A stretch of 64,000 bases of DNA from Burkholderiales bacterium (lineage in GTDB: Bacteria > Pseudomonadota > Gammaproteobacteria > Burkholderiales > Burkholderiaceae_D). A program made the translations under genes and the position numbers. The notes under the pieces are model-generated. The model worked only from the letters and a program-made list of their open reading frames with translations, did no database searches and was not told where the DNA came from. The stretch spans positions 62,001 to 126,000 of the forward strand of contig JACQDX010000101.1 in the NCBI GenBank assembly GCA_016200895.1, written 5' to 3'. This document shows, piece by piece, positions 33,347-43,653 of this stretch; the stretch's first letter is position 1; the number at the start of each line of letters is the position of its first letter.

Positions 33347-34171
33347 TTAATCTTTGTATTGCGGCGTCGTCAGCAAGAAGCCACCACCCTGATAGATGGT
33401 AGTGATATCGTCTTTCGCCGGATACTCACTACTGTCTGGATACAGATGGGAAAACACAGTGGAACTGTCTTTTGCTTTGTAACCCAGGTGAGCCGCCTTT
33501 TTATTGTCCCACCACTTACCCGGATTTTCAGAAACTCCAAAGGCGATGGTGTGACCCACACGTGGGGCAAAGATGGAGCAGCGCAGCATTTCTACCAGAT
33601 CGTCATAGCTGAAATAAGTCACCAGCATACGGCGTGTCGTTGGCACGGGGAAGGATGAACCTATGCGTATGCAGACGGTTTCTATACCAAACCTGTCATA
33701 GTAAAAACGGGACAGCGATTCACCAAAGCATTTGCTGATGCCATACATGCCGTCAGGGCGGGTAGGCATGTCAGCATCGATATAATCCGTGGTGCGGTAA
33801 AAACCGACGGCATGGTTAGAGCTGGCAAACACCACACGTTTGACTTTGTGCTTGTGCACGGCTTCATAGATATTGTAAGTGCCCTGAATATTCGCATGCA
33901 TGATGGCTTCGAAATTGGCTTCAGTCGAAATACCACCAAAATGCAGCACCACGTCCACACCTTCCATTAATGCCAGCACGGCAGCTTTGTCGGCCAGATC
34001 ACATTGCACGACTTCTTCGCCTTCGCCTGCAGGACCAAGATCGGCAATGTCGCTAAGGCGGACGATGTTGGCCCATGCCTTGATGCGCTCACGCAAAATC
34101 TTGCCCAGGCCACCGGCAGCACCGGTCAGCAAAATGCGGTTAAAAGGTTTTTCAGTGATATTGGTATTCAT
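33347..34171 (-). CDS. udh: Uronate dehydrogenase
   Basis: A 274-residue short-chain dehydrogenase/epimerase-fold enzyme. NAD motif LLTGAAGGLGKILRERI, FASSNHAVGFY, and catalytic Tyr-Lys in GMYGISKCFGES. It oxidises galacturonate or glucuronate to the aldarolactone, the first step of the oxidative uronate pathway. It follows galactarate dehydratase in a probable minus-strand operon (55-bp gap). Confidence 0.93.
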   Translation of the reverse strand: MNTNITEKPFNRILLTGAAGGLGKILRERIKAWANIVRLSDIADLGPAGEGEEVVQCDLADKAAVLALMEGVDVVLHFGGISTEANFEAIMHANIQGTYNIYEAVHKHKVKRVVFASSNHAVGFYRTTDYIDADMPTRPDGMYGISKCFGESLSRFYYDRFGIETVCIRIGSSFPVPTTRRMLVTYFSYDDLVEMLRCSIFAPRVGHTIAFGVSENPGKWWDNKKAAHLGYKAKDSSTVFSHLYPDSSEYPAKDDITTIYQGGGFLLTTPQYKD

Positions 34172-34226
34172 GGGATTCTTTCTCTTCTATTGAATTCTTG
34201 ATGCGTATTTCTGCTGAGATTATTTA

Positions 34227-35804
34227 TCAGGTAATCGGTGCCGGGTTGAACAAGACCAGGGCATTATGCAATTTCCAATGCTCGGCCCAGGTCTCCTTGC
34301 CGCTGGCGACATCCAGCAACATCTGGAATAACTCCCAGCCCACATCGGCTATGGTGGCTTCGCCACTGGCGATTTTGCCGGCATTGATATCCATCAGATC
34401 ATTCCAGCGCCTGGCCAGATCATTTCTGGTAGCGACTTTAATAACGGGAACTGCGGCCAGGCCATAGGGTGTACCGCGTCCAGTGGTGAATACATGCAAG
34501 TTCATGCCTGCTGCCAGTTGTAAAGTGCCGCAAACAAAATCGCTGGCTGGTGTGGCGGCGTAGATCAGCCCCTTTTTTGTGAGCTTGTCACCAGGGGACA
34601 ACACGCCAGAAATGGTGGAACTACCTGACTTGACGATGGAGCCCATGGCTTTTTCAACGATATTCGACAGACCGCCTTTTTTATTGCCCGGCGTGGTATT
34701 TGCGCTGCGGTCGACGCCACCACGCTTGAGATATTCGTCATACCAGGCCATTTCCCTGATCATGGCGGCTGCCACTTCCGGGTTGGCGGCGCGTGAAGTC
34801 AGTTGGTCTATGCCGTCACGTACTTCTGTTACTTCAGAAAACATCACGGTCGCACCGGCACGCACCAACAGATCTGTTGCATAGCCGACCGCCGGGTTGG
34901 CTGTTACGCCTGAGAATGCATCACTGCCGCCACACTGTACACCCACTACCAACTCTGATGCGGGGCAGGGCTCACGGCGGCGCTTGTCCAGTTCTGCCAA
35001 TTGCTTTTCTGCCGTGTTCATGATGGAGGCGATCATGGAATTGAAGCCCACGTGTACCTGATCTTGCAGGCACACCAGAGCAGGTTCGCCGCTGCCTTCA
35101 TCACCTTTTTTAATGGGGATACTACCCTTGGGGAATAAGCGTGTTGGTTGCAGTTTTTCACAGCCCAGGCTGACCACCATGGCTTGCCCGCCAAAATTCG
35201 GGTTCAGGCTGATATTGCGCAGCGTGCGTATGGGGATATTGGCATTCGGTGCGTCAATGGCAACGCCACAGCCATAGGTATGTTCCAGGCCGACAACGTC
35301 ATCGACATGTGGGTATTTGGGTAAAAGTTCTTCCTTGATACGTTTCACCGCATGCTCAACTACACCGGATACGCATTGCACAGTCGTCGTAATAGCCAGG
35401 ATATTGCGCGTACCTACACTGCCATCTGCATTCTTATAGCCCATGAAGGTATAACCTTCCAGCGGCTCGGTTTTGGGGGCAGATACGGTAGCGATAGGCA
35501 GATCCACCAATTCCCTGGCGGCAGGCATGCGTATCAAGGATTCTTCTACCCAACTGCCCTGGGGTATGCTGCGCACCGCATAGCCTATGGTGACGTTATA
35601 ACGGGTAATTGCTGCGCCTTCTCCTATGTCTTGCAAAGCCAGTTTGTGTCCCTGAGGTACGTGTTCCAGCAATTTCAAGCCACAGGGAAAAACCGTTGCT
35701 GCCGGTAAGCCGCCATCGTTGGCAACAATGGCAACGTTGTCATTACCATGCATGCGTATATACAGTGGCGAACTGACAGGCAGGCTGGTGCTGGATATCG
35801 TCAT
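34227..35804 (-). CDS. garD: Galactarate dehydratase
   Basis: A 525-residue UxaA/GarD enzyme; the start at 35804 follows GGGGAAAAG. The N-terminal SAF-like domain ([42 protein letters not shown]) precedes [32 protein letters not shown] and [20 protein letters not shown]. It dehydrates galactarate to 5-dehydro-4-deoxyglucarate. It would feed the kdgD and semialdehyde dehydrogenase steps at 48-50 kb. The operator-like TGGTCATACCA lies 97 bp upstream. Confidence 0.92.
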   Translation of the reverse strand: MTISSTSLPVSSPLYIRMHGNDNVAIVANDGGLPAATVFPCGLKLLEHVPQGHKLALQDIGEGAAITRYNVTIGYAVRSIPQGSWVEESLIRMPAARELVDLPIATVSAPKTEPLEGYTFMGYKNADGSVGTRNILAITTTVQCVSGVVEHAVKRIKEELLPKYPHVDDVVGLEHTYGCGVAIDAPNANIPIRTLRNISLNPNFGGQAMVVSLGCEKLQPTRLFPKGSIPIKKGDEGSGEPALVCLQDQVHVGFNSMIASIMNTAEKQLAELDKRRREPCPASELVVGVQCGGSDAFSGVTANPAVGYATDLLVRAGATVMFSEVTEVRDGIDQLTSRAANPEVAAAMIREMAWYDEYLKRGGVDRSANTTPGNKKGGLSNIVEKAMGSIVKSGSSTISGVLSPGDKLTKKGLIYAATPASDFVCGTLQLAAGMNLHVFTTGRGTPYGLAAVPVIKVATRNDLARRWNDLMDINAGKIASGEATIADVGWELFQMLLDVASGKETWAEHWKLHNALVLFNPAPIT

Positions 35805-36204
35805 TTTCTTTTCCCCTTCTTTGCCATTTGTGGCTATCAATGCACAAAGAACTGCGCTGTGCACAATTATTCTTGTTGAAAAATCTGATTTTCATGAAAG
35901 TGGTCATACCAGAAAGGAACTGGCTTGAACTTTTATAAAGAGAATTATTGCTGCGTTGGTAATTTGCATCATTACTACCAAGAAACCAGTTTTCCCTATG
36001 AAAATCCGTTTTTATATACCGTCAGATTTTTCTTTTTTTACTGGAGGAAATGCAGAGTCCGCTATAATCCCTCTCGTATCATTTGTGGCGAGTATGCCAC
36101 CAAATAAAAAATCTGGCTAGTCCACATTGCAAATTTGGTCTGACCACATTAGAATGGCCTGACCGAATTGCTTTTATTAAGCTTTTCTATGAGTAGCAAA
36201 CACC
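35805..36204. promoter_or_regulatory. Divergent garD / FadR regulatory region
   Basis: This 400-bp region holds TGGTCATACCA at 35901-35911 on the garD side and TGGTCTGACCA at 36136-36146, with a weaker TGGCCTGACCG at 36155-36165, on the regulator side. All fit the TGGT-N3-ACCA palindrome common to FadR/PdhR-type GntR regulators, which argues that the adjacent regulator controls garD-udh and itself. A 60-residue open frame at 35925 has no supporting features. Confidence 0.6.
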
Positions 36205-36906
36205 ATGATGAAAAAAAATAGTTCACAGAACGAACAGCTGCCACATGAGCCCAGGTTATACCGTGTGGTAGCAGACAGGATTCAAACCCTGATCGCTGAA
36301 GAGAATATTGCTGCTGGTGAACGCTTGCCGTCCGAGCGCGATCTGGCGACCAAGCTCAGTGTCAGCCGTGCATCTTTACGTGAAGCATTGATTGCGCTGG
36401 AACTGGGTGGTGTGATTGAGGTACGTGGCGGTTCGGGTGTGTATGTCAGTGAACTGCCAGAAGCGCAAGCCAATGTGCCGGAAGCCGGGCCTGGGCCATT
36501 TGAGGTACTTTCAGCCCGGCGTCTGATAGAGGCAGAAGTAGCGGCAATTGCAGCGAGAGTAGCAACTGATTCAGCGATTGATGAAATTTTGAAGGCAGTA
36601 CTGGAGATGGAAAAGCATCATGCCAATTACTCCAGTAATGAAAATGCTGACAGGAATTTTCATCTTGCCATCGCCAGGGCGACAGGTAATAGCGCACTGG
36701 TGGGTACGGTTGAATATCTGTGGGATCAGCGGGGCCGTTTGTGGCACAAATTGAAGGAGCATTTCCAGACAGAAGACTTGCGGCAAGAAACATTGACTGA
36801 TCATAGAAATATTTTGGAGGCGATTGCCTCTCATGATCCGGCAGCAGCACGCAAGGCGATGCGGGCGCATCTTGAACGGGTAACCAGGACCTTCTCACGC
36901 GGCTGA
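36205..36906 (+). CDS. FadR-subfamily GntR regulator
   Basis: A 233-residue regulator. HTH: YRVVADRIQTLIAEENIAAGERLPSERDLATKLSVSRASLREALIALELGGVIEVRGGSGVYV. The all-helical FCD ligand domain follows, with the metal-binding histidines and the N/D residues in ENADRNFHLAIARATGN and TDHRNILEAIASHDPAAARKAMRAHLERV. Placed between garD and the pectin-use genes, it is probably a uronate or aldarate-responsive repressor (ExuR/UxuR-like). Confidence 0.9.
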   Translation: MMKKNSSQNEQLPHEPRLYRVVADRIQTLIAEENIAAGERLPSERDLATKLSVSRASLREALIALELGGVIEVRGGSGVYVSELPEAQANVPEAGPGPFEVLSARRLIEAEVAAIAARVATDSAIDEILKAVLEMEKHHANYSSNENADRNFHLAIARATGNSALVGTVEYLWDQRGRLWHKLKEHFQTEDLRQETLTDHRNILEAIASHDPAAARKAMRAHLERVTRTFSRG

Positions 36907-37024
36907 ACATACATGCAGCGCAAAAGCAGCTCATAAGCAAATAAACAGATCAGTCAGAGAGCAAAGAAAACATTTGCGACTGTATCTGCAGTAATCGGGT
37001 TCTATATTTTTTGACCGGCTGCGA

Positions 37025-37041
37025 CCCCGGTGGGGCTTTTT
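37025..37041 (+). terminator. Small terminator-like hairpin after the FadR gene
   Basis: CCCC-GGT-GGGG followed by CTTTTT at 37036-37041. The stem is only four base pairs, so it may act weakly. A further hairpin (CCATG...CATGG near 37100) lies in the leader of the receptor gene. Confidence 0.45.
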
Positions 37042-37152
37042 GCGCCCATCTTCGTCGCAGTGGCACAGAGTACGCGAGGTGCTCCAACTAGTGCTCCATG
37101 TCCAACGAGGCATGGACGCGAGAATTCTATGAAAACTGGAGGAGACCGCAAA

Positions 37153-39846
37153 ATGAAACACGATAAGAAATTCCAAAGACCTATGTTTGTATTGTCATCT
37201 ATCGCATTGGCAGTATTGGTGGTAGTTAATCAGGCACAGGCACAAGAAATACAAAGAGTGGAAGTAACTGGTTCGTCCATCAAACGCCTGGCATCAGAAG
37301 CGTCATTGCCAGTCACCATGGTGACTGGTGAAGAGCTGGAAAAACGTGGCATGACCACCCTGGCTGATTTGATGATGTCCTTGCCTGAGTCCAGTTCACT
37401 GGCACCATCGAATGCCGGTTCCGGTACCAATATCAATCTGCGGGGTCTGGGTGTCAACCGCACTCTGGTATTACTGAATGGCCGCCGCCTCGCCAATGAA
37501 GCGATTGCAGATGGCTATGCCAATCTGGACGTAATTCCAATGAGCGCGATCGCCAGGGTAGAGATCCTGCGTGATGGCGCATCTTCAATTTATGGGTCTG
37601 ATGCTATCGGTGGCGTGGTCAACTTTATCACCAAGCGCACTGTCGTTGGCAATTCCGTATCTGCACAATATGTCAAACCACAAAAATCTGGTGGTGGTGA
37701 TGAACAGCGCGTCAGTGCCACTGTTGGTGTTGGCGACTTGCAAAAAGATGGCTGGAATTTGTACGGTACGGTAGATGCGCATAGACGTACCCGTTTGCTG
37801 GCTTCTGACCGCTCTGAACTGAGTACAACAGAAATGCTGACCAGCATAGGCCGTGCGCCTGCACTGGGTAGCGGCGGTTTTGCCATGCCTGCCAACTTCA
37901 CGACAGCGACCAATAAAACTGCTGCCAATCCTTACTATGCAACTGGTTGCCAAGGGCCATACAGCATACAAGGTGCAAAAAACACTTGTATCCTGAACGC
38001 GGCTAACTATGGCACAGCATTGTATGGTAACGAACAGGTCACCTTCTATGCCAAGGGCACGAAGAAATTCAGTGACGACCATATCCTGACTATCGATTAC
38101 ATGCGAGGTCAGGAACACATCCTCGGTACAAAAAACCCGACCACCAGCCTGACCGCAAACGGTATTGCTGCCTTGTTGCCATCTACCAGTAAATGGTATC
38201 CAGGTGGCACTGGCGGCGTACCTGCAGTCGCTGGCTTGAAAGGCGAGCCGCTGACAGTCACCTGGAGTGCGGCAGACTTGGCCGAAGCCACCACCAAGGA
38301 CGTACAAGTCAATCAGCGCGTCAGCGTGAATGATGAAGGTCGTTTTGGTAACTGGGATTACAAGGCCGGCTTTGTCTACGGACACAGCCAGCGTGATAAC
38401 TATTACGAATCTGGCTACGTGAATGGTCCTGGTCTGTTGACTGGTCTTGCCAACGGCACACTGAATCCTTTCGGCTTGCAAGATGCTGCCGGTAAAGCCT
38501 ACCTGGCAAGTATCTCGGTTGACGGCGCATTGAATCGCCATTCCATCAGTACCTTCACAGGCATAGACCTGACTGCTTCTACTGAGTTGACTACACTCGC
38601 TGGCGGGCCATTGACGCTGGCGGTGGGCGCAGATATGCATAGAGATACAACAGAAGATACCAAGACCGATATTACGTCTCTGGTTACCTATGCAGCTTCT
38701 GGTCCTTCTCATGGTCAGGGCGCACGCAATGTTGCTGCGCTTTATGCCGAAATGGAAATTCCTGTCACCAAGGAATTAAATTTCAACCTGGCCGTACGTG
38801 ACGATCATTTCAGTGACTTTGGTAACACCATCAATCCCAAGGCCAGCTTCCGCTACCAGCCTATGAAGTCCCTGATGTTCCGTGGTTCTGCCAATACCGG
38901 TTTCCGTGCACCGACACTGTTTGACCGTTATGGCTATCGCGTAGCAGGTGCGAACACCACGACTGCTGCGAAATGGGATGATCCAGTGCAATGCCCAGGC
39001 GGCACGCCTGGTGTAGCTGGTACCGGTAAGGCCTTGCCTGGACTGGTGGCGTCGGCAGTGTGTAATGTGGCTCTGCCACGTCAAACCGGTAGCAACCCTG
39101 ATCTGAAGCCAGAAACATCCAAGGGCTTTACTCTGGGCATCGCTGCTGAGCCAGTACAAAACCTGACGGTTTCTGCTGATTACTGGCATATAGAAATGAA
39201 AGACATGCTGGCTAACTTGCCAGAACAAGTCTACTTCCTGAACCCGACCAAGTATGCTGACCTGTTTGTACGTAATGCCGATGGTTCCCTGGCTTACATT
39301 AAAAACATCACGATGAATCTGGGTGGCCAAAAAGCTTCTGGTATCGACGTTGCCCTGGCCTATTCCATTCCTAAAACATCCCTGGGTAATTTCAAGTTTG
39401 AGTTGAATGGTACTTACCTGACACAATTCGACAACCAACTGGAAAAAGACAGTGCATACGTTTCCAACGTGGGCCGTTTTGGTGTGGCCAGCAATGGTAC
39501 GACCAGCAGCTTGCCTATCATTACTTTCCGCTGGAAACATACACTGACCATGGCCTGGAATTCTGGTAACTGGAGTTCCCAACTGACGCAAAACTATAAC
39601 ACTGGCTACCATGACCAGAATCTGATTGCGGCAGAATACTTCAGGGACATCGAGCCGTACCAGGTCTGGAATTTGACAGCAAGTTATCGTGGCTTCAAAA
39701 ACCTGACTTTGTCAGCCGGTATTACCAACTTGCTGGATGCCAAACCACCTATCACCAATCATAGCGGTTATACCTACGGTTACCTGAGCAGTGCAGCCAG
39801 CCCTATCGGTCGCGCCTTCAATGCACGTATGACATATAACTTCTAA
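37153..39846 (+). CDS. TonB-dependent outer-membrane receptor
   Basis: An 897-residue receptor. The start at 37153 follows GGAGGAG; longer in-frame starts exist at 37030 and 37129. A signal peptide ends at NQAQAQ. The plug domain starts with IQRVEVTGSSIKR and includes LRGLGVNRTLVLLNGRR and IEILRDGASSIYGSDAIGGVVN-type motifs. The barrel ends with the usual C-terminal aromatic (MTYNF). Its position before the pectin-cleaving enzymes suggests that it imports pectin or rhamnogalacturonan oligosaccharides through the outer membrane. Confidence 0.93.
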   Translation: MKHDKKFQRPMFVLSSIALAVLVVVNQAQAQEIQRVEVTGSSIKRLASEASLPVTMVTGEELEKRGMTTLADLMMSLPESSSLAPSNAGSGTNINLRGLGVNRTLVLLNGRRLANEAIADGYANLDVIPMSAIARVEILRDGASSIYGSDAIGGVVNFITKRTVVGNSVSAQYVKPQKSGGGDEQRVSATVGVGDLQKDGWNLYGTVDAHRRTRLLASDRSELSTTEMLTSIGRAPALGSGGFAMPANFTTATNKTAANPYYATGCQGPYSIQGAKNTCILNAANYGTALYGNEQVTFYAKGTKKFSDDHILTIDYMRGQEHILGTKNPTTSLTANGIAALLPSTSKWYPGGTGGVPAVAGLKGEPLTVTWSAADLAEATTKDVQVNQRVSVNDEGRFGNWDYKAGFVYGHSQRDNYYESGYVNGPGLLTGLANGTLNPFGLQDAAGKAYLASISVDGALNRHSISTFTGIDLTASTELTTLAGGPLTLAVGADMHRDTTEDTKTDITSLVTYAASGPSHGQGARNVAALYAEMEIPVTKELNFNLAVRDDHFSDFGNTINPKASFRYQPMKSLMFRGSANTGFRAPTLFDRYGYRVAGANTTTAAKWDDPVQCPGGTPGVAGTGKALPGLVASAVCNVALPRQTGSNPDLKPETSKGFTLGIAAEPVQNLTVSADYWHIEMKDMLANLPEQVYFLNPTKYADLFVRNADGSLAYIKNITMNLGGQKASGIDVALAYSIPKTSLGNFKFELNGTYLTQFDNQLEKDSAYVSNVGRFGVASNGTTSSLPIITFRWKHTLTMAWNSGNWSSQLTQNYNTGYHDQNLIAAEYFRDIEPYQVWNLTASYRGFKNLTLSAGITNLLDAKPPITNHSGYTYGYLSSAASPIGRAFNARMTYNF

Positions 39847-39915
39847 GCGGCAAACCCCAGGTACGCTTGGGGGGGAGCAATAATGGAAAAAGCAAATGTA
39901 AAAATGGTGATTTTC

Positions 39916-39930
39916 AGTTTGGTTCAAACT
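39916..39930 (+). promoter_or_regulatory. Palindrome AGTTTG-GTT-CAAACT
   Basis: A perfect palindrome with a 3-bp centre lies in the gap between the receptor gene and the pectin-esterase genes, 134 bp before the next start. It may be an operator for those genes. Confidence 0.35.
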
Positions 39931-40009
39931 AGCCGGACTGCATACCCTGTTACTCATATTTACATTGCTGGAAAAACGAAATTGTTGACATAGTCGTTCC
40001 ACAGAATCA

Positions 40010-40039
40010 CAGGGTTTGCTTGCAGACCCTGTTTTTTTT
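40010..40039 (+). terminator. Intrinsic terminator after the TonB receptor
   Basis: CAGGGTTTGC (40010-40019) pairs with GCAGACCCTG (40022-40031), one mismatch, followed by eight T residues. It ends only 24 bp before the acetylesterase start, so it may act as a leader attenuator for the downstream genes as well. Confidence 0.88.
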
Positions 40040-40063
40040 GATAGCAAAGATACCGAAAATTCC

Positions 40064-40912
40064 ATGAAACCTATACTCCGCACTATCGCCATGACTGCGA
40101 TCAGCGCATTAGTGTTGTGCGCCTGCAGCCAACCAAGACAGGCCGAATCCCAGGCTCCAGCTCTTGCCACAAAACCGACCCGTATCATACTCGTGGGTGA
40201 CTCTACCATGGCACCGAAAAGTGGTTATGGTGATGCATTGTGCCAGCGCTTCAAGCCTGATGTGACATGCCTGAACCTGGCAAAAGGCGGGCGCAGTTCT
40301 GGCAGCTACCGCGCCGAAGGCTCATGGGAAGTAGTACAAAAATTAATGGCGAATAATGCGCAATTCAGCCAGACCCTGGTGCTGATACAGTTCGGGCACA
40401 ATGACCAGCCCGGCAAGCCAGGGCGCTCCACCGATCTGGCGACAGAATTCCCCGTCAATATGGCAGGCTATGTTGATGACCTGCAGACAGCTGGAGCGCA
40501 AGCCGTGCTGGTGACGCCGCTGACCAGACGCAGCTTCAAAGGAACACAGTTACAAGATGATTTGCGGCCATGGGCAGAAGCCAGCATAAAAGTGGCAGCG
40601 AACAAACATGTGCCCATGATAGATTTGAATGCCATCAGTTACAACTCCGTACAAGCCATGGGACAGGCGGAAGCCGACACTCTGGCAATGGCACCACCGC
40701 CTGCAGTTCAGGCAGTAAGCACACCAAGCACACCTGGTACCGCCGCAACAACTGATCTAGCCAAGACTGAAAGAGCAGGCGCTGCAAAATCAGCCTTTGA
40801 CCGTACTCATCTGGGTAGTAAAGGCGCGACGCATTTCTCTGCCATGGTATTGAAAGAATTGCTGATGGTCGTTCCCTCCTTGCAAACACATCTCAATGCA
40901 GAGAGCAGATAA
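40064..40912 (+). CDS. Rhamnogalacturonan acetylesterase-type SGNH hydrolase (lipoprotein)
   Basis: A 282-residue enzyme. Lipobox LVLCACS in the signal peptide predicts a lipid anchor. SGNH blocks: Ser in LVGDSTMAP, Gly in NLAKGGRSSGS, Asn in QFGHNDQPG, and the Asp-His pair in FDRTHLGSKG. This order matches rhamnogalacturonan acetylesterases, which deacetylate pectin. Unusual is a run of about 45 residues rich in P, T and A (APPPAVQAVSTPSTPG onward) inserted just before the last catalytic block. The stop overlaps the next start (TAATG). Confidence 0.88.
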   Translation: MKPILRTIAMTAISALVLCACSQPRQAESQAPALATKPTRIILVGDSTMAPKSGYGDALCQRFKPDVTCLNLAKGGRSSGSYRAEGSWEVVQKLMANNAQFSQTLVLIQFGHNDQPGKPGRSTDLATEFPVNMAGYVDDLQTAGAQAVLVTPLTRRSFKGTQLQDDLRPWAEASIKVAANKHVPMIDLNAISYNSVQAMGQAEADTLAMAPPPAVQAVSTPSTPGTAATTDLAKTERAGAAKSAFDRTHLGSKGATHFSAMVLKELLMVVPSLQTHLNAESR

Positions 40913-43620
40913 TGAGTAAGCAAAAGGATATGCCGGCAATTCGCCTGGCCGTTGCGATATCAGGTTTCATGTTTGCCAGCACCATATATGCGCAAGACAG
41001 CCGCCAAGTAAAAGAACCGCAGATACCTGCAATCTGTAGTGTACTGGCGGCACAACTGGATAGTGGCAAGCAAGTTGCAACGGCAGGCCGGGCGCCTGAT
41101 ACCCAGACCTTGCAGGCGGCGATTGATGCCTGCCACCCCGGACAGGCGGTGCGCCTGCGCAGCCGTAATGGCAAGGATGCGTTTTTGTCCGGTGCATTGC
41201 AATTGCGGAGTGGCGTCTCGCTATTGATAGATGCCGGCGTGACTCTGTATGCATCCACCCAGCCGCTGGACTACGACCGTGGTGCAGGTACATGTGGCAC
41301 GAATGATGACAAGGGCAGAGGCTGTAAGCCCTTCATCACAGTTGAGCGTGCCAAAGGCAGCGGTATCTATGGCGAGGGTGTCATTGATGGTCAGGGTGGC
41401 GAGCGTATTGCGGGCAAAGAAGAAACATGGTGGCAGATTGCCCGACGCGCCCAGAAAGAAAACAATCGCCAGAATGTTCCAAGACTGATAGAAGTCACGC
41501 AATCAAATGACTTCATTCTGCATAATATTACTTTACGAAATTCGCCGAATTTCCATGTCACTTTAAATCAGGTAGATGGCTTCACTGCCTGGGGCGTGCG
41601 CATCGATACACCTGCTAACGCACGAAATACTGATGGCATAGATCCGATTTCTTCACGCAATATCACCATCGCCAATAGTTACATCCGTACCGGTGACGAC
41701 AATGTTGCCATCAAGGCTGGCAATAATGGCCCTACCGAAAACATCTCCATACGCAATAGCCATTTCTATTCTGGTCACGGCATGTCCATAGGCAGTGAAA
41801 CCAACGGTGGCGTCAGCAATGTGCTGGTTGAAAATCTGAGCATGGATGGCACGACTTCAGGCTTGCGCATCAAGAGCGATGTTTCACGCGGCGGCCTGGT
41901 GCAAAATATCAGCTATCGCAATGTATGCATACGCAATGTCAAAGCGCCTATCGATTTTGATACCCATTATGGAAAATCTGCCACCGGTAAGCTGATACCG
42001 CAATACCGCAATATCACTCTTGAACATGTGCAGTCACTAACGCCAGGCAAGATCATTCTGCAAGGCTATGATGCCGCACATCCCATAGAACTCAACATGA
42101 AAGATGTCAGCCTGGCAGATAAAAGTAACAGCCAGTTTGAACATGTACAATTGGCTGGAAGTGAAAAAATTATCTTCAATGTTGTGGCGGCCAATCCCCG
42201 GCAATGTGAGCAGGAATTTGCTGCGTATCCTGAATTGAATCTTAGTCGCAAACGTCCACAACTCGATGCGCAGACCGCCAAAGACTTTGCTTATGCCGAA
42301 GTACTGAAATATGCAGGCATGCCGGGCAAGGAGCAGGTCGCGCCCTGGGATCCATTGTCCGCCCCTATTGCAGCCGACCCGCAATTGGTACCTGACTATA
42401 TCGTTGATGCCAATGCTACGCCCGATGGCGTCAGGTTATTCAGACAAGTGCAGGCTGCAGTCAATCAGGCGGTCACCGATATAGACAAAGGCAAGGGGAA
42501 CAAGCAGCGTATTCACGTCTTCATCAAACCTGGTACTTACCGTGAACTGGTGTATGTGCCTGATAGCACTATCCCCATCACCCTGTATGGTAGTGACGCC
42601 GCTACTACCCGCATCAGTGCGAATCTCGATGCAGCAACGACTGGTAGCACTTATACCATGCAATTTTCTGCACAGTTTGTTGGCGTACATAGCGGCATCG
42701 CAACCATGTACAACAGTCTCAAAGACAGGCCAGCACTGGGTACTTTTGGCACGGCTGTATTGTGGGTCAGGAGCCCCGGTTTCCAGGCAAAAAACCTGAC
42801 TATAGAAAATGCCTACAACAAGGACAAGGGTAATGCCAGGGCAGATTGCCAGCCAGGTAATTGTCCGGATGAAAACGGTATCTATGCGCGCAGCCAGATG
42901 GTCCATCACCAGGCGCTTGCGGTCATGCTTGACGGTGCAGACAAGACGCATTTCGATGGCGTGCGCATGCTGGGGTTCCAAGATACTCTGTATATGAAGT
43001 CAGGCAAGGACGGCCAGACTGCCAGGAATTTTTTTCAGCGCTCCTACATAGAAGGAGATGTGGATTTTATTTTTGGTGATGCCACAGCCTTTTTTCTAGA
43101 GACCGAAATCAAGACCTTGGGTGACCGCAACTCGGCTTATGTAGGCGCACCGAGTACCAATGTGAAGACACGTTATGGTTTTGTGTTTGATCATTGCCGC
43201 TTCACACACGATGGCAGCAGTAATGCCCTGGCGGGAAAATTCAGCCTTGCCCGCCAGTGGTTCTCTAACGAGCGCTGCACGCCGTATGCGCCCGTGCCTG
43301 TTCCAGGATATGACTGCCAGATAGGTGAGGTGGATGTATTCAATTCTCCAACAGGGACTATCAGGAGACAGACACTGGAAACGGTGGGGAAGATGGTCGT
43401 CATGAATTCTGTCATCGGCGCGCATATCAATAAAAAGCAACCTTGGTCAGACTGGAACAAGAAGGGCACCTTGCCCTATCGCCCTGCGCAATTTTCCAGT
43501 AATGATTACTGGGAAAATTTACTGGCTGCAAAAATCGATCCGATAAAACAGATGGGATATGACGGACCTTTTTCACCTGTCCGTATCTTCCTGGCTGAAT
43601 TTAATAATACTGAAGAGTGA
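40912..43620 (+). CDS. Fused polygalacturonase (GH28) and pectinesterase (CE8)
   Basis: A 902-residue exported protein with a signal peptide ending at IYAQ. Residues about 45-470 are GH28: RNTDGIDPISS, TGDDNVAIKAG, SGHGMSIGSE and SGLRIKSDVS carry the catalytic Asp residues, His and RxK. Residues about 490-900 are CE8 pectin methylesterase: KPGTYRELVYVP, LGFQDTLYMKSG and YIEGDVDFIFGDATAFF with the two catalytic Asp. One chain can thus demethylate pectin and cut the product. It is translationally coupled to the acetylesterase gene. Confidence 0.93.
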   Translation: MSKQKDMPAIRLAVAISGFMFASTIYAQDSRQVKEPQIPAICSVLAAQLDSGKQVATAGRAPDTQTLQAAIDACHPGQAVRLRSRNGKDAFLSGALQLRSGVSLLIDAGVTLYASTQPLDYDRGAGTCGTNDDKGRGCKPFITVERAKGSGIYGEGVIDGQGGERIAGKEETWWQIARRAQKENNRQNVPRLIEVTQSNDFILHNITLRNSPNFHVTLNQVDGFTAWGVRIDTPANARNTDGIDPISSRNITIANSYIRTGDDNVAIKAGNNGPTENISIRNSHFYSGHGMSIGSETNGGVSNVLVENLSMDGTTSGLRIKSDVSRGGLVQNISYRNVCIRNVKAPIDFDTHYGKSATGKLIPQYRNITLEHVQSLTPGKIILQGYDAAHPIELNMKDVSLADKSNSQFEHVQLAGSEKIIFNVVAANPRQCEQEFAAYPELNLSRKRPQLDAQTAKDFAYAEVLKYAGMPGKEQVAPWDPLSAPIAADPQLVPDYIVDANATPDGVRLFRQVQAAVNQAVTDIDKGKGNKQRIHVFIKPGTYRELVYVPDSTIPITLYGSDAATTRISANLDAATTGSTYTMQFSAQFVGVHSGIATMYNSLKDRPALGTFGTAVLWVRSPGFQAKNLTIENAYNKDKGNARADCQPGNCPDENGIYARSQMVHHQALAVMLDGADKTHFDGVRMLGFQDTLYMKSGKDGQTARNFFQRSYIEGDVDFIFGDATAFFLETEIKTLGDRNSAYVGAPSTNVKTRYGFVFDHCRFTHDGSSNALAGKFSLARQWFSNERCTPYAPVPVPGYDCQIGEVDVFNSPTGTIRRQTLETVGKMVVMNSVIGAHINKKQPWSDWNKKGTLPYRPAQFSSNDYWENLLAAKIDPIKQMGYDGPFSPVRIFLAEFNNTEE

Positions 43621-43653
43621 GCCTGTAGCTGGCAACAACATAAGAGAGACGAA

